64,000 nt of DNA from Streptomyces sp. NRRL WC-3605 (GTDB taxonomy: Bacteria > Actinomycetota > Actinomycetes > Streptomycetales > Streptomycetaceae): the NCBI RefSeq assembly GCF_001509795.1, contig NZ_LLZN01000064.1, positions 62,001 to 126,000 of the forward strand, in the 5' to 3' direction. Numbering within the stretch: position 1 is the stretch's first letter; every line of letters begins with the position of its first letter. A program made the position numbers and the translations under genes. Below the pieces are notes generated by a model. The model saw nothing but the letters and a program-made list of their open reading frames with translations. It did no database searches and had not been told where the DNA came from. Positions 34,115-43,359 of the stretch are shown piece after piece.

Positions 34115-34381
34115 ATGAGTTGGCGCGAGAGAGCGGCCTGCCGGGATGTCGACCCCGACCTGTTCTTCCCGATCGGCACCGCGGGTCTGGCGCTGGTCCA
34201 GATCGCCGAGGCGAAGGCCGTGTGCGCCCGGTGCCCCGTGCGGGACCAATGTCTGCGGTGGGCCGTGGACGTCGGGCAGGTCGAGGGCATCTGGGGCGGT
34301 ACGACGGAGAGCGAGCGCCGCGCGAGGCGACGACGCTCGGCGCGCGAGGAGGCCGAGCGGATCGGCGCGGCGGCCTCCTGA
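34115..34381 (+). CDS. WhiB-family iron-sulfur regulator
   Basis: The 88-aa protein has the four cluster-binding cysteines C9, C37, C40 and C46, the turn GIWGG at 58-62, and a basic C-terminus (ERRARRRRSAREEAER) that contacts DNA. WhiB-like proteins carry a redox- or NO-sensitive [4Fe-4S] cluster and bind region 4 of the primary sigma factor. GTGAGGAGG precedes the ATG. Its ECF41-like promoter puts a second-tier redox regulator inside the regulon. Two strong hairpins follow. Confidence 0.93.
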   Translation: MSWRERAACRDVDPDLFFPIGTAGLALVQIAEAKAVCARCPVRDQCLRWAVDVGQVEGIWGGTTESERRARRRRSAREEAERIGAAAS

Positions 34382-34440
34382 CCGCGTCCTTGTCGTTCCG
34401 GCGCCGATGCCCGGACCGTGCGCCGACCCACCAGTGCCGC

Positions 34441-34477
34441 GGGTCAGGGGGCGTGGACATGCTCCGCCCCCTGACCC
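34441..34477. terminator. First hairpin of a tandem bidirectional terminator
   Basis: GGGTCAGGGGGCG at 34441-34453 pairs perfectly with 34465-34477 (13 bp, 11-nt loop), 59 nt after the WhiB stop. Confidence 0.65.
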
Positions 34478-34484
34478 GCACCGA

Positions 34485-34524
34485 CATGGTGGCCCCCTGG
34501 ACCGAGGTCCAGGGGGCCACCATG
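34485..34524. terminator. Second hairpin of a tandem bidirectional terminator
   Basis: CATGGTGGCCCCCTGGA at 34485-34501 pairs perfectly with 34508-34524 (17 bp, 6-nt loop). It lies 10 nt from the end of the convergent ferritin-like gene. Confidence 0.75.
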
Positions 34525-34534
34525 TGAACGGAGG

Positions 34535-35593
34535 TCAGCCGCGATCTTCCGGAGCGACGTAGTCGAAGGTCGGGCCCGCGGTAAGGCCCTCGCCGTCGGG
34601 CATCGACATCAGGCTCTGTGCCTGCCCCTTGAGCGCGTACATCGTGCCCACCGACACCCCGAGCATCGCGGGATTGCCGTTGAACGCCTGCTCCAGGAGC
34701 TGCAGCAGCTTGCCGTACGCGATGTTGAACGCCTCCTGCGCGATACGGATCGGGCTGCCCTCCGGATGGTCCTCCAGTCGCGGGTTGGGCCGCATCGGGC
34801 GCACCCCGGCGGGGTCGACGGTGAGCGCCTCTCCGGTGGGCCCTGTCTCCGGGGTGTCCCCCGGCTGGTAGCGCCGGCCCTGTGCGAGCTCCTGGAAGCG
34901 GTAGTAGTGCGAGACCGCCTTGGAATGCGGGTGGAACATGTCCATGTCCCCGTCCCAGACGTCGACGCGTGCCGCGCCCTCGCCCTGCTCCACGATCTCC
35001 TCCAGGGCGGAGAGCGCCGAGGCGAGGTCGGTGACCGGGCTCAGCCGCCCGCCGGTGTGCCCGAAGGGTCCCGCGGCCACCTGGCGGGCGGGATCACCGG
35101 TGAAGACCTCGTCCTCGCCGAGTTCGGCGCACAGGTGTCGCAGGCCCTTCTCGATCGCGTCGTAGAACTGACCGATGGTCAGGTAGGCGTCGCCCTCGGC
35201 CGGGTCGCCCGGGTGGGCGGGTTGTTCGAGGCGGAGGAACATGGTGACCGCCTCCTGACCGAACGGCAGCAGGGACAGCTGCATGGAGGGGTCGGCGTGC
35301 GGCATGGGCCGAGGATGCGGGGAAAGGATGCGCGGGGTGTCGACGCGAGGTCGTCCGCCGACCGCGTTGAGGAGGTTGGCCGCCAGCGCGAGGTGGATCA
35401 TCTCCTCCACGAAGACGCTGCTGACCACTTCGGCGGCGTGGGCGTTCCGCTCGGGGTCGAGCGAGTAGAGGGCCGTGAGGTAGGGCGGCAGGGTGGCGTG
35501 CTCCAGCTCGATGGCCCACTGCAGGTGCTCGCGCAGGTCCTCCATCGTCGTGATCGGACGGAACCGGGTCTGGGTGGGGTCTTGATGATTCAT
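34535..35593 (-). CDS. Ferritin-like protein, VioB/iminophenyl-pyruvate dimer synthase-like domain
   Basis: The 352-aa protein has a four-helix ferritin-like start: ELEHATLPPYLTALYSL, then VVSSVFVEEMIHLALAANLLNAVGG, where the Glu and E-x2-H residues could bind a di-metal centre. This matches the iminophenyl-pyruvate dimer synthase domain found in VioB/RebD/StaD and in many stand-alone proteins. There is no indolocarbazole cluster here, so a stand-alone ferritin-like oxidoreductase is more likely. It lies 122 nt downstream of yceI on the same strand and may be cotranscribed from the promoter at 36432-36406. Confidence 0.8.
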   Translation of the reverse strand: MNHQDPTQTRFRPITTMEDLREHLQWAIELEHATLPPYLTALYSLDPERNAHAAEVVSSVFVEEMIHLALAANLLNAVGGRPRVDTPRILSPHPRPMPHADPSMQLSLLPFGQEAVTMFLRLEQPAHPGDPAEGDAYLTIGQFYDAIEKGLRHLCAELGEDEVFTGDPARQVAAGPFGHTGGRLSPVTDLASALSALEEIVEQGEGAARVDVWDGDMDMFHPHSKAVSHYYRFQELAQGRRYQPGDTPETGPTGEALTVDPAGVRPMRPNPRLEDHPEGSPIRIAQEAFNIAYGKLLQLLEQAFNGNPAMLGVSVGTMYALKGQAQSLMSMPDGEGLTAGPTFDYVAPEDRG

Positions 35594-35715
35594 GGGGGGG
35601 TCTCACCTGGGTTGTGTGCGTACGGTTCGGCCGCGGCCGCGGACCGACCTGTGGTCACCGGCATCGCTGCCGGCGGGGACCGCGCGGGGCGGTCGGTGTC
35701 GTGGCGCGGGGCCGG

Positions 35716-36288
35716 TCATGCGGCGTCCGCGCGGGAGAGGCGGACGGCGGAGATGTCGAAGCTGAGCCTGACCTTGTCGCTGATGAGGGCACCGCCGGTC
35801 TCCATGGACGTGTTCCAGCCGAGACCCCAGTCGGAGCGGCGCACCAGGGCGGTGCCGGAGAAGCCGACACGGTCCTCTCCGCTCTCGTCCCGCGCGGCGC
35901 CGTCGAAGGCGAGGTGGATGTGGAGAGGGAGTTCGACGTCCTTGATCCTGAGGTGGCCCGTGAGACGGAACTGGCCGTCTCCGCGGTCGGCGAGGCCGGC
36001 GGAGCGGAAGGCCATCAGCGGGTAGGTGGCGGCGTCGAGGAAGTCCGGACCCGCGAGATGGGCGTCCCGCTCGGGGCTGCCGGTGTCGATACTGCCGGTC
36101 TGGACACTCATGTAGGCCTCGGAGCGGCTGGGCTGGTACCCGTCCAGCTTGACCAGTCCCTCGAACGCGCCGAACCGCCCGCGCACGTTCGCGATCATGG
36201 CGTGCCGGAGGGAGAAGCCGAGGGTGCTGTGTGCCGGGTCGATGGTGTAGACACCGGTCAGCTGTGTGTACGGGACGACGGTCGACAT
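35716..36288 (-). CDS. YceI-family lipocalin-like protein
   Basis: The 190-aa protein is a complete YceI barrel: GVYTIDPAHSTLGFSLRHAM at the start, FDAATYPLMAFRS-type central strand (FLDAATYPLMAFRS) and LVRRSDWGLGW towards the end. YceI proteins bind isoprenoid-like lipids or amides; there is no signal peptide, so this one is cytoplasmic. The ATG at 36288 is preceded by AAGGA. An ECF41-like promoter lies 117 nt upstream, divergent from the promoter of the sigma gene at 36676. Confidence 0.88.
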   Translation of the reverse strand: MSTVVPYTQLTGVYTIDPAHSTLGFSLRHAMIANVRGRFGAFEGLVKLDGYQPSRSEAYMSVQTGSIDTGSPERDAHLAGPDFLDAATYPLMAFRSAGLADRGDGQFRLTGHLRIKDVELPLHIHLAFDGAARDESGEDRVGFSGTALVRRSDWGLGWNTSMETGGALISDKVRLSFDISAVRLSRADAA

Positions 36289-36405
36289 AGATGGGTCCTT
36301 GCGGTCGCTGGTCACGACGATCAGTCGTTGCGAGCCGTCGCCGTGTGCCTGCCGATGAGGGAGGCGGACCGTGGCCGAAGGGCCGGGCAAGTCCGCAGAA
36401 GGACA

Positions 36406-36432
36406 GACAGGTGAGGGCCCGCGCCTGTGACA
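36406..36432 (-). promoter_or_regulatory. ECF41-like promoter of the yceI gene
   Basis: On the minus strand, TGTCACA (36432-36426), 16 nt, TGTC (36409-36406). Divergent from the 36524 promoter, 91 bp apart. Confidence 0.65.
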
Positions 36433-36523
36433 CCGGGACCGCCGCCCGGATGAGCACGCCGCCGGGGGCGTCGCCCTGGCCCCGCGACGCGGGCGGACGC
36501 CCCAGCGTGCGGTCGGGAAACCG

Positions 36524-36550
36524 TGTCACACGATCTGCCCCTGTCCGGTC
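36524..36550 (+). promoter_or_regulatory. ECF41-like promoter of the SigJ-like gene
   Basis: TGTCACA at 36524-36530, 16 nt, GGTC at 36547-36550. The sigma ATG is 125 nt downstream. Confidence 0.75.
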
Positions 36551-36675
36551 AGGAGTGCGTCGGTACGACCCGCCGGACGACAGCGGACCGCCCCCTTCCC
36601 GGGAGCCGTGGCGGGCATGAGCCGGAATCAGGGGTGGCACCGCCTTGTCGGGTGCTGTGCTGAGGGGTGATGCGG

Positions 36676-37542
36676 ATGGACCGGGAGCTGGACGACGAGA
36701 CGGTACCGATCGCGGAACTGCTCGACGAGCGGCGCCGGCTGCTCAACGTGGCGTACTGGATGCTGGGCCGGAGCCAGGACGCCGACGACGCCGTGGCGGA
36801 GACCTACCGACGCTGGTACGGCCTGCCCGACGACGACAGGATCCGCATCGCCGAGCCCCGGTCCTGGCTGGTGAAGACCGTCGGCGGCATCTGTCTGGGG
36901 CGTCTGGCGCCGACCGGACGGACGCAGCCGGGCACGATCGGCGCCGCGCCCCCTCAGGACCTGGACGAAGAGGTGAGCCAGGCCCTTCTCGAGGCGCTGG
37001 ACACGCTGTCACCGGCCGAGCGGGCCGCATTCGTCCTCAACGACGTGTTCGGGATGGCCCCGGGGACGGTCGCCGCCATCGTCGGACAGACGGAGCAAGA
37101 CTGCGGCGAGCTCGCCGCCCGGGCCCGGCACAGCCTTCGGACCAGGCGGGCACACCCCACGCCGCCGTGGCAGCACGACCGTGTGGTGCTGGCGGTCCGG
37201 CAGGCCTGCGCGGCGGAGAACCCCGCCCGCCTGATGTCACTCCTGGCACCGGACGCCACGGTGTTCTTCGACGGTGGCGGCAAGGTCAGAACCCTCACAC
37301 GGCCCGTCCACGGTGCGCGGCGCGCCACCCACAGCCTCCTGACCCTTCTGGCCGGCCGCCCCCGCACCACGCTGCACTGCCGGTCCGTCAACGGCCGCAC
37401 CGGGATCGTGGTGCGCTACGGCGACGAGGTCGCCGCGGTCATCAGCCTGGACGTCGCGGGCGACCACGTCGTGCAGATCTGGGCGGTCCTCAACCCCGAC
37501 AAGCTCCGCTACTGGAACCGGGCGGCCACGCAGGAGACATGA
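36676..37542 (+). CDS. SigJ/ECF41-like sigma factor with SnoaL-like domain
   Basis: The 288-aa protein has sigma-2 at 15-75 (LDERRRLLNVAYWMLGRSQD), sigma-4 at 105-155 (LSPAERAAFVLNDVFGMAPG) and a SnoaL-like domain with the hallmark FFDGGGKV at 197-204 and NPDKL at 273-277. It lacks the WLPEPVDT linker of the other three, so it belongs to a separate subgroup together with the truncated protein at 16538. GAGGGG lies 8 nt before ATG 36676; ATG 36670 is an alternative. Its own ECF41-like promoter suggests autoregulation. Confidence 0.88.
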   Translation: MDRELDDETVPIAELLDERRRLLNVAYWMLGRSQDADDAVAETYRRWYGLPDDDRIRIAEPRSWLVKTVGGICLGRLAPTGRTQPGTIGAAPPQDLDEEVSQALLEALDTLSPAERAAFVLNDVFGMAPGTVAAIVGQTEQDCGELAARARHSLRTRRAHPTPPWQHDRVVLAVRQACAAENPARLMSLLAPDATVFFDGGGKVRTLTRPVHGARRATHSLLTLLAGRPRTTLHCRSVNGRTGIVVRYGDEVAAVISLDVAGDHVVQIWAVLNPDKLRYWNRAATQET

Positions 37543-37757
37543 GGGCGACGCGGGCGCCCCGCCGACGGCAGCCGACGGACAGTGGCAGGCATCTCGCCCG
37601 ACAGGGGCCGTCCCCTTACCACCTTGCATCTTCCGGGTCCGGAACTCGTACGCTGTGACATACGATGCACCCACATACATCCCCGGGTCCGAGCCGAGCG
37701 GCACCGCAGCTGACCTCAGCGAGGCGCGGCACGGAGGGTTGAGGATGAGAGGAAGAC

Positions 37758-38306
37758 ATGGACTCGGCGACTCGCGCAACGCATGAGATCGAGGTCACCG
37801 CGGAGAGCCTCCAGGAGGACCTGGCCCGCCTGGAGATCCAGAAGCGGGCACTGGAGAGGGAACTGGCCGCCGTGGCCGCCCACCTCGACTCGGTCCAGCG
37901 CGCCCTGAGTGCCCTCACGGTCCTCATGGCCGAGCCGTCCGGCGGCCGCACCGCCGAGCAGCCCGAGCAGGCGAAGGCCGGCCCTCCGGCCGCCGCGCCC
38001 GCCCGCCCGGCCCGGAAGCAGTCCGCGCCGCGGCAGGCGGAGCCCAAGCAGAAGGAGAAGCCGGCGCCCTCCTCGCGTGCGGAGGCCGACGAACCGCGCG
38101 GCTACGGCGCGCTCACCGAGCAGATCCTGGAGTACTTCGCGCGCGCCGGTGACGCGGAGGTCCGCGCCCGCGACGTGGCGGCGGCGCTCGGCCGGGACAC
38201 CGACTCCGGGAGCATCAACGCGGTGCGGAGCACGCTCGACCGTCTGGTCGGCACCTCCCGCGTGCGCCGGGCCGGGCGCGGTCTCTACCGCGCCCAGAAG
38301 CCCTGA
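37758..38306 (+). CDS. Coiled-coil protein with C-terminal winged-helix-like domain
   Basis: The 182-aa protein has an N-terminal heptad coil (about 12-60, SLQEDLARLEIQKRALEREL), a Pro/Ala/Lys-rich linker (62-110) and a C-terminal domain of about 70 residues (YGALTEQILEYFARAGDAEV, RARDVAAALGRD, STLDRLVGTSRVRRAGRGLYR) that resembles a winged helix. It is likely a dimeric DNA-binding protein of unknown target. AGAGGAAG precedes the ATG. It lies 215 nt after the sigma gene and has no ECF41-like promoter. Confidence 0.75.
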   Translation: MDSATRATHEIEVTAESLQEDLARLEIQKRALERELAAVAAHLDSVQRALSALTVLMAEPSGGRTAEQPEQAKAGPPAAAPARPARKQSAPRQAEPKQKEKPAPSSRAEADEPRGYGALTEQILEYFARAGDAEVRARDVAAALGRDTDSGSINAVRSTLDRLVGTSRVRRAGRGLYRAQKP

Positions 38307-38347
38307 CCGGTTTTCTCCCTGCTCCGCGCACGCACCGTCACGCGGCT

Positions 38348-38391
38348 GCCTCGGGCGCCTGCTCGCGGGGGATCGCACAGGCGCCCGAGGC
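38348..38391 (+). terminator. Hairpin after the coiled-coil gene
   Basis: GCCTCGGGCGCCTG at 38348-38361 pairs perfectly with 38378-38391 (14 bp, 16-nt loop). It has no T-run. Confidence 0.6.
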
Positions 38392-38672
38392 GCACACCCG
38401 CAGACGGTAGGCCGACGGGTGGGCGAGCGCTCCCGCACCAGCCACTAAGCATGTCACACAGTGTCGGAGTCGCTGTGAAGAGTGTATAGCACTCACATTG
38501 TCTTCGATTCCAACACCCCGGTACGCCCAGCGCCTCGCCTGCCCCCTCCCGTCCGGAGCAGCCGCCTCTTCACCTGAAAGCACCGGCAACTCGCCTTCCC
38601 GTGAGGGCCGTTATGCCCCTTGCACACAGCTCCGCCACAACACACGTGTGACGGATGCGGCTACTCTTTCCG

Positions 38673-38702
38673 TGGCCACTGCAAGAAACATGGCCCTATA
38701 GT
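38673..38702 (+). promoter_or_regulatory. Candidate sigma-70 promoter of the amidase gene
   Basis: TGGCCA at 38673-38678, 18 nt, TATAGT at 38697-38702. The TTG start codon is 97 nt downstream. Confidence 0.5.
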
Positions 38703-38799
38703 CATCCGCGCATCGAGTTGTCGCCCGGGCTTCCCCCACGCGCGGCCTCGCCGCGTCGCACCTCGATGCCCGTGTTTCTTCCTCTTGAGGAGCATCCCC

Positions 38800-40728
38800 T
38801 TGCACAGAAGAAAGAAGGCCTTCGGCGTGCCCGTCGGCATCGCCGTGAGCGCGCTGGTGGTGGGCTCCCTGCTCACCCTGCCCGGCCATGCGCGGGCCGA
38901 CGACCCGGGCGCGAGCGCGGACTCGCGCCAGGAAGCTCTGCTGGCCGCCGCCGAGGAGTTCGACATCCCGTCGAGCGTGCTGCTCGCCCTCTCCCACCAG
39001 GAGTCGGCCTGGGAGGGGCACGGCGCCCTGCCGAGCACCGACGGTGGTTACGGACCGATGAACCTCACGGACGTCAGCCCCGCCATGCTGGCGGGTGGCG
39101 CCGCGGGCGCGGCGGGCCGAGCCGACCTCGACTCCCTCGCCGCCGACCCCGCCCTGCACACGCTGGGCAAGGCGGCCGAGTTGACCGGATTGTCCGTCAA
39201 GTCCCTGCGTGAGGACGACACCGCGAACATCCGCGGGGGTGCCGCCCTGCTCGCCGCGTACGAGAAGGAGCTGGTCGGGTCGACCCCCGCGGACCCCTCC
39301 CAGTGGTACGGGGCGGTGGCCCGGTACAGCCAGGCCGGGCAGAAGGAGGTGGCCGCATCCTTCGCCGACCGCGTCTTCCGCACGATCCGCAGCGGCGCCT
39401 CGGCGACGACCCAGGACGGCCGGCGTGTACGTCTGGCCGCCGACCCTTCCGTCGATCCCGCCCGGGAGCAGATCGACTCCCTGCGCCTGAAGTCCTCGTC
39501 GTCGAGGGCCGCCACGGAATGCCCCACGACCGTCGACTGCACGTTCGTCGCCGGATCACCGGTCGGCCGTCAGGTCGCCGACCGGCCGGCCAACGGCGTC
39601 CGCGTCGACACGATCGTCATCCACGACCTGGAGTCCACCTACGACGCCGGCGTGACGGGTCTGGCCAACCCCACGAATCCCACCGCGACCCACTACGTGA
39701 TGTCCTCGGCCGGCGCGGTCACCCAGATGGTGCCCACCAAGGACATCGCCTTCCACGCGGGGAACTACTCGACCAACCTGCACTCGATCGGCATCGAGCA
39801 CGAGGGGTACGCCGTGCACGGCGCCGCCTGGTACACGGAGGCGCAGTACCAGGCCACGGCCGACCTGGTGAAATACCTGGCCGGACGTTTCGGCATTCCA
39901 CTGGACCGGCAGCACGTCATCGGCCATGACAACGTTGCCGGACCCAACTCCGCCCTGGTCTCGGGGATGCACTGGGACCCGGGCCACGCCTGGGACTGGA
40001 ACCACTTCATGAGCCTGCTCGGCGCCCCTGTCAGCGGTGTGTCCGAGGTGCCGCAGCCCGGCTCCGTCGTGTCGGTCAAGCCGTCGTTCGCGGACAACGT
40101 GCAGACCCTCCAGATCTGCCCCTCCGACGACCCGACGGGCCAGACGACCTCCTGCACGGAGCAGCGGCACCCGGCCAACTTCGTCTACCTGCACACCGCC
40201 CCGAGCGAGACGGCACCGCTCTTCGGCGACCAGGCGATCCACGGCACCGCGCCCGGCACCGACCGGGTGAACGACTGGGGCAGCACGGCCCAGGCCGGGC
40301 AGCAGTTCGTCGTCGCGGACGTCCAGGACGACTGGACCGCGATCTGGTTCAGCGGTGCGAAGGTGTGGTTCCACAACCCCGGCGGCGTCAACACCCGCAC
40401 CAGCTACGGAGTGAAGATCATCAAGCCCGCGGGCACCACTTCCGTGTCCCTCTACGGCTCCAGCTACCCCGACAAGGCCGAGTACCCGGCCGGCCTGGGC
40501 GCCTCGACGCAGGCACCGCTGAGCATGTACGCCATACCGGGTGGACAGGCGTACGTGGCCACGCGTGGAGCGACCGCCACCGACGACTACTTCCCCTCCA
40601 GCGGGGCCGTCGTCATCGGAGGCAGGAAGATGTACACCATCCAGTACAACCACCGTGTCGCCCTCGTCTACGCGGACGACGTCACCGCGACCACGGCCGT
40701 CCACCACTGGGAGAACGACAGCGACTGA
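38800..40728 (+). CDS. Secreted N-acetylmuramoyl-L-alanine amidase, multi-domain
   Basis: The 642-aa protein starts at TTG 38800, because AGGAG lies 7 nt upstream and the signal peptide (basic RRKK, a hydrophobic stretch, HARA cleavage near 33) then begins at the right place. Domain 1 (about 45-190) is a lysozyme/transglycosylase-like helical domain with SSVLLALSHQESAWEG. Domain 2 (about 265-410) is an Amidase_2 zinc hydrolase: VIHDLEST, HYVMSSAGAV, AFHAGNY, IGIEHEG and the later HVIGHDN. The C-terminal 200 residues are beta-rich, SH3-like. It is exported and cleaves peptidoglycan, perhaps for growth or as a lytic weapon. Confidence 0.87.
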   Translation: MHRRKKAFGVPVGIAVSALVVGSLLTLPGHARADDPGASADSRQEALLAAAEEFDIPSSVLLALSHQESAWEGHGALPSTDGGYGPMNLTDVSPAMLAGGAAGAAGRADLDSLAADPALHTLGKAAELTGLSVKSLREDDTANIRGGAALLAAYEKELVGSTPADPSQWYGAVARYSQAGQKEVAASFADRVFRTIRSGASATTQDGRRVRLAADPSVDPAREQIDSLRLKSSSSRAATECPTTVDCTFVAGSPVGRQVADRPANGVRVDTIVIHDLESTYDAGVTGLANPTNPTATHYVMSSAGAVTQMVPTKDIAFHAGNYSTNLHSIGIEHEGYAVHGAAWYTEAQYQATADLVKYLAGRFGIPLDRQHVIGHDNVAGPNSALVSGMHWDPGHAWDWNHFMSLLGAPVSGVSEVPQPGSVVSVKPSFADNVQTLQICPSDDPTGQTTSCTEQRHPANFVYLHTAPSETAPLFGDQAIHGTAPGTDRVNDWGSTAQAGQQFVVADVQDDWTAIWFSGAKVWFHNPGGVNTRTSYGVKIIKPAGTTSVSLYGSSYPDKAEYPAGLGASTQAPLSMYAIPGGQAYVATRGATATDDYFPSSGAVVIGGRKMYTIQYNHRVALVYADDVTATTAVHHWENDSD

Positions 40729-40757
40729 GCGGCACCGAGCGGTAGCCGGGCAGTACA

Positions 40758-40805
40758 GCGGGTCCTCATGCGAAGTGCCGGCAGGCACACGGCATGAGGA
40801 CCCGC
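40758..40805 (+). terminator. Nested hairpin after the amidase gene
   Basis: GCGGGTCCTCATGC at 40758-40771 pairs with 40792-40805; the loop contains a second hairpin (GTGCC..GGCAC). The 3' arm ends 2 nt before the ECF41-like box at 40808. Confidence 0.7.
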
Positions 40806-40807
40806 CC

Positions 40808-40834
40808 CGTCACAACCGCGGGGCGTCGTCGGTC
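40808..40834 (+). promoter_or_regulatory. ECF41-like promoter with start codon close to the transcript start
   Basis: CGTCACA at 40808-40814, 16 nt, GGTC at 40831-40834. The ATG at 40844 is only 9 nt after the -10, so the mRNA would be leaderless or nearly so. Confidence 0.65.
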
Positions 40835-40843
40835 AGTGGGGAC

Positions 40844-41197
40844 ATGAGCCATTCCCTCGCGTCGAAGACCGGCACCGACGAGCCGGTCACCGTCATCAAG
40901 AGCTACACCGTGCCGACGGACGAAGCAGACCACTTCACGCTCGTGTACCAGGAGAACGCCCGCATCATGGCGGCCCAGCCAGGTTTCGTCCGCTCCCGCC
41001 TGCACCGCCCCCTCGGCGAGGGCCCCAAGACCCGCTTCCTCCACATCGCGGAGTGGACGTCGGGGACCGCCCTCGACCGAGCCACCGACAATCCCGAGTG
41101 GCATGCCTCGCTGCGGCGCATGTTCGCCGATCCCGGCCTCCACATCACCTCGGAACCGGCGAGCTACCGCGTCGTCGTCGAACTCCACCCCTCCTGA
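40844..41197 (+). CDS. Antibiotic-biosynthesis-monooxygenase (ABM) domain protein
   Basis: The 117-aa protein is a single ABM ferredoxin-like fold: VTVIKSYTVP, ADHFTLVYQENARIMAAQPGFVRSRLHRPL, HIAEWTSGTALDRAT. Family members are cofactor-free oxygenases, or act as small heme- or quinone-handling proteins. There is no room for a Shine-Dalgarno sequence if the ECF41-like promoter is used. It ends at a perfect 13-bp hairpin that also faces the xylanase gene. Confidence 0.82.
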   Translation: MSHSLASKTGTDEPVTVIKSYTVPTDEADHFTLVYQENARIMAAQPGFVRSRLHRPLGEGPKTRFLHIAEWTSGTALDRATDNPEWHASLRRMFADPGLHITSEPASYRVVVELHPS

Positions 41198-41227
41198 CGA
41201 CGCGCCGTACGCCACGGTGCACGAGTC

Positions 41228-41256
41228 AGGGCCGCCGTCGTCACGACGGCGGCCCT
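41228..41256. terminator. Bidirectional hairpin between ABM and xylanase genes
   Basis: AGGGCCGCCGTCG at 41228-41240 pairs perfectly with 41244-41256 around a 3-nt loop. No long T-run. Confidence 0.7.
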
Positions 41257-41276
41257 CACACCGGGTGCGGTGTGCC

Positions 41277-42941
<1,665 letters not shown>

Positions 42942-42978
42942 TCAACCCGTGCGGCACTGATTTTTTCCGACTGCCTCA

Positions 42979-42989
42979 CGAAAGTTTCG
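42979..42989. promoter_or_regulatory. CGAAAGTTTCG operator, xylanase side
   Basis: An 11-bp palindrome of the CGAA-N-TTCG type reported for Streptomyces xylan-utilisation repressors (BxlR-like). It is repeated on the arabinofuranosidase side. Confidence 0.6.
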
Positions 42990-43217
42990 ACAGCGGTTTT
43001 CCCGTCGGTCGCCGCGGTTGCCCACACACGGTCGACGGGCCTCGCCCCCATGACGGCGAGGTGCGGGCGGAGCTCACATACGCCCTGGTCAGGTGAGGCA
43101 ACTCCCCTACTGGCGCGGGAGGTTCGGTGGCATGCGGCGATCTCGGCGCGCGGTCGCACCGAAGCCGTCAGGAACCCCTGACGCGGCAGCGTTTTGCAGC
43201 CAGATCGGCGAAAGACC

Positions 43218-43246
43218 TTGACCGCGGAGCTTCGCATTCCTAGCTT
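43218..43246 (+). promoter_or_regulatory. Sigma-70 type promoter of the arabinofuranosidase gene
   Basis: TTGACC at 43218-43223, 17 nt, TAGCTT at 43241-43246. Operator bases follow 26 nt later. Confidence 0.6.
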
Positions 43247-43272
43247 GTGGCGCCGGAGATCCTGGGCGCGCT

Positions 43273-43287
43273 CGAAAGTTTCGAAAC
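43273..43287. promoter_or_regulatory. CGAAAGTTTCGAAAC operator, arabinofuranosidase side
   Basis: CGAAAGTTTCG at 43273-43283 overlaps the perfect palindrome GTTTCGAAAC (43278-43287). It lies just after the expected transcript start, a normal position for a repressor. Confidence 0.65.
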
Positions 43288-43359
43288 GTTCACGCGCTCC
43301 TGTACGGCCACCGGCGGTTCGCCGGCGGTACCCCCACTCCCCCTCAAGGAGGCTCTCCG

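Larger units (their letters stand above)
38307..38799. other. 493-nt intergenic region before the amidase
   Basis: It contains a 14-bp hairpin (38348-38391), a possible sigma-70 promoter with TATAGC at 38485-38490 (weak -35) and a better one with TGGCCA/TATAGT at 38673-38702. A TGTCACA at 38452 has no partner -10. I looked for a c-di-AMP (ydaO-type) riboswitch, often seen before actinobacterial cell-wall hydrolases, and saw no matching core. Confidence 0.5.

Noticed and set aside
38452..38478. TGTCACA upstream of the amidase
   Set aside because: No NGTC 16 nt later, and more than 300 nt to the gene.
38491..38799. Possible riboswitch in the amidase leader
   Set aside because: I could not find the conserved core of a ydaO-type (c-di-AMP) element, and a promoter at 38673 makes the leader short.
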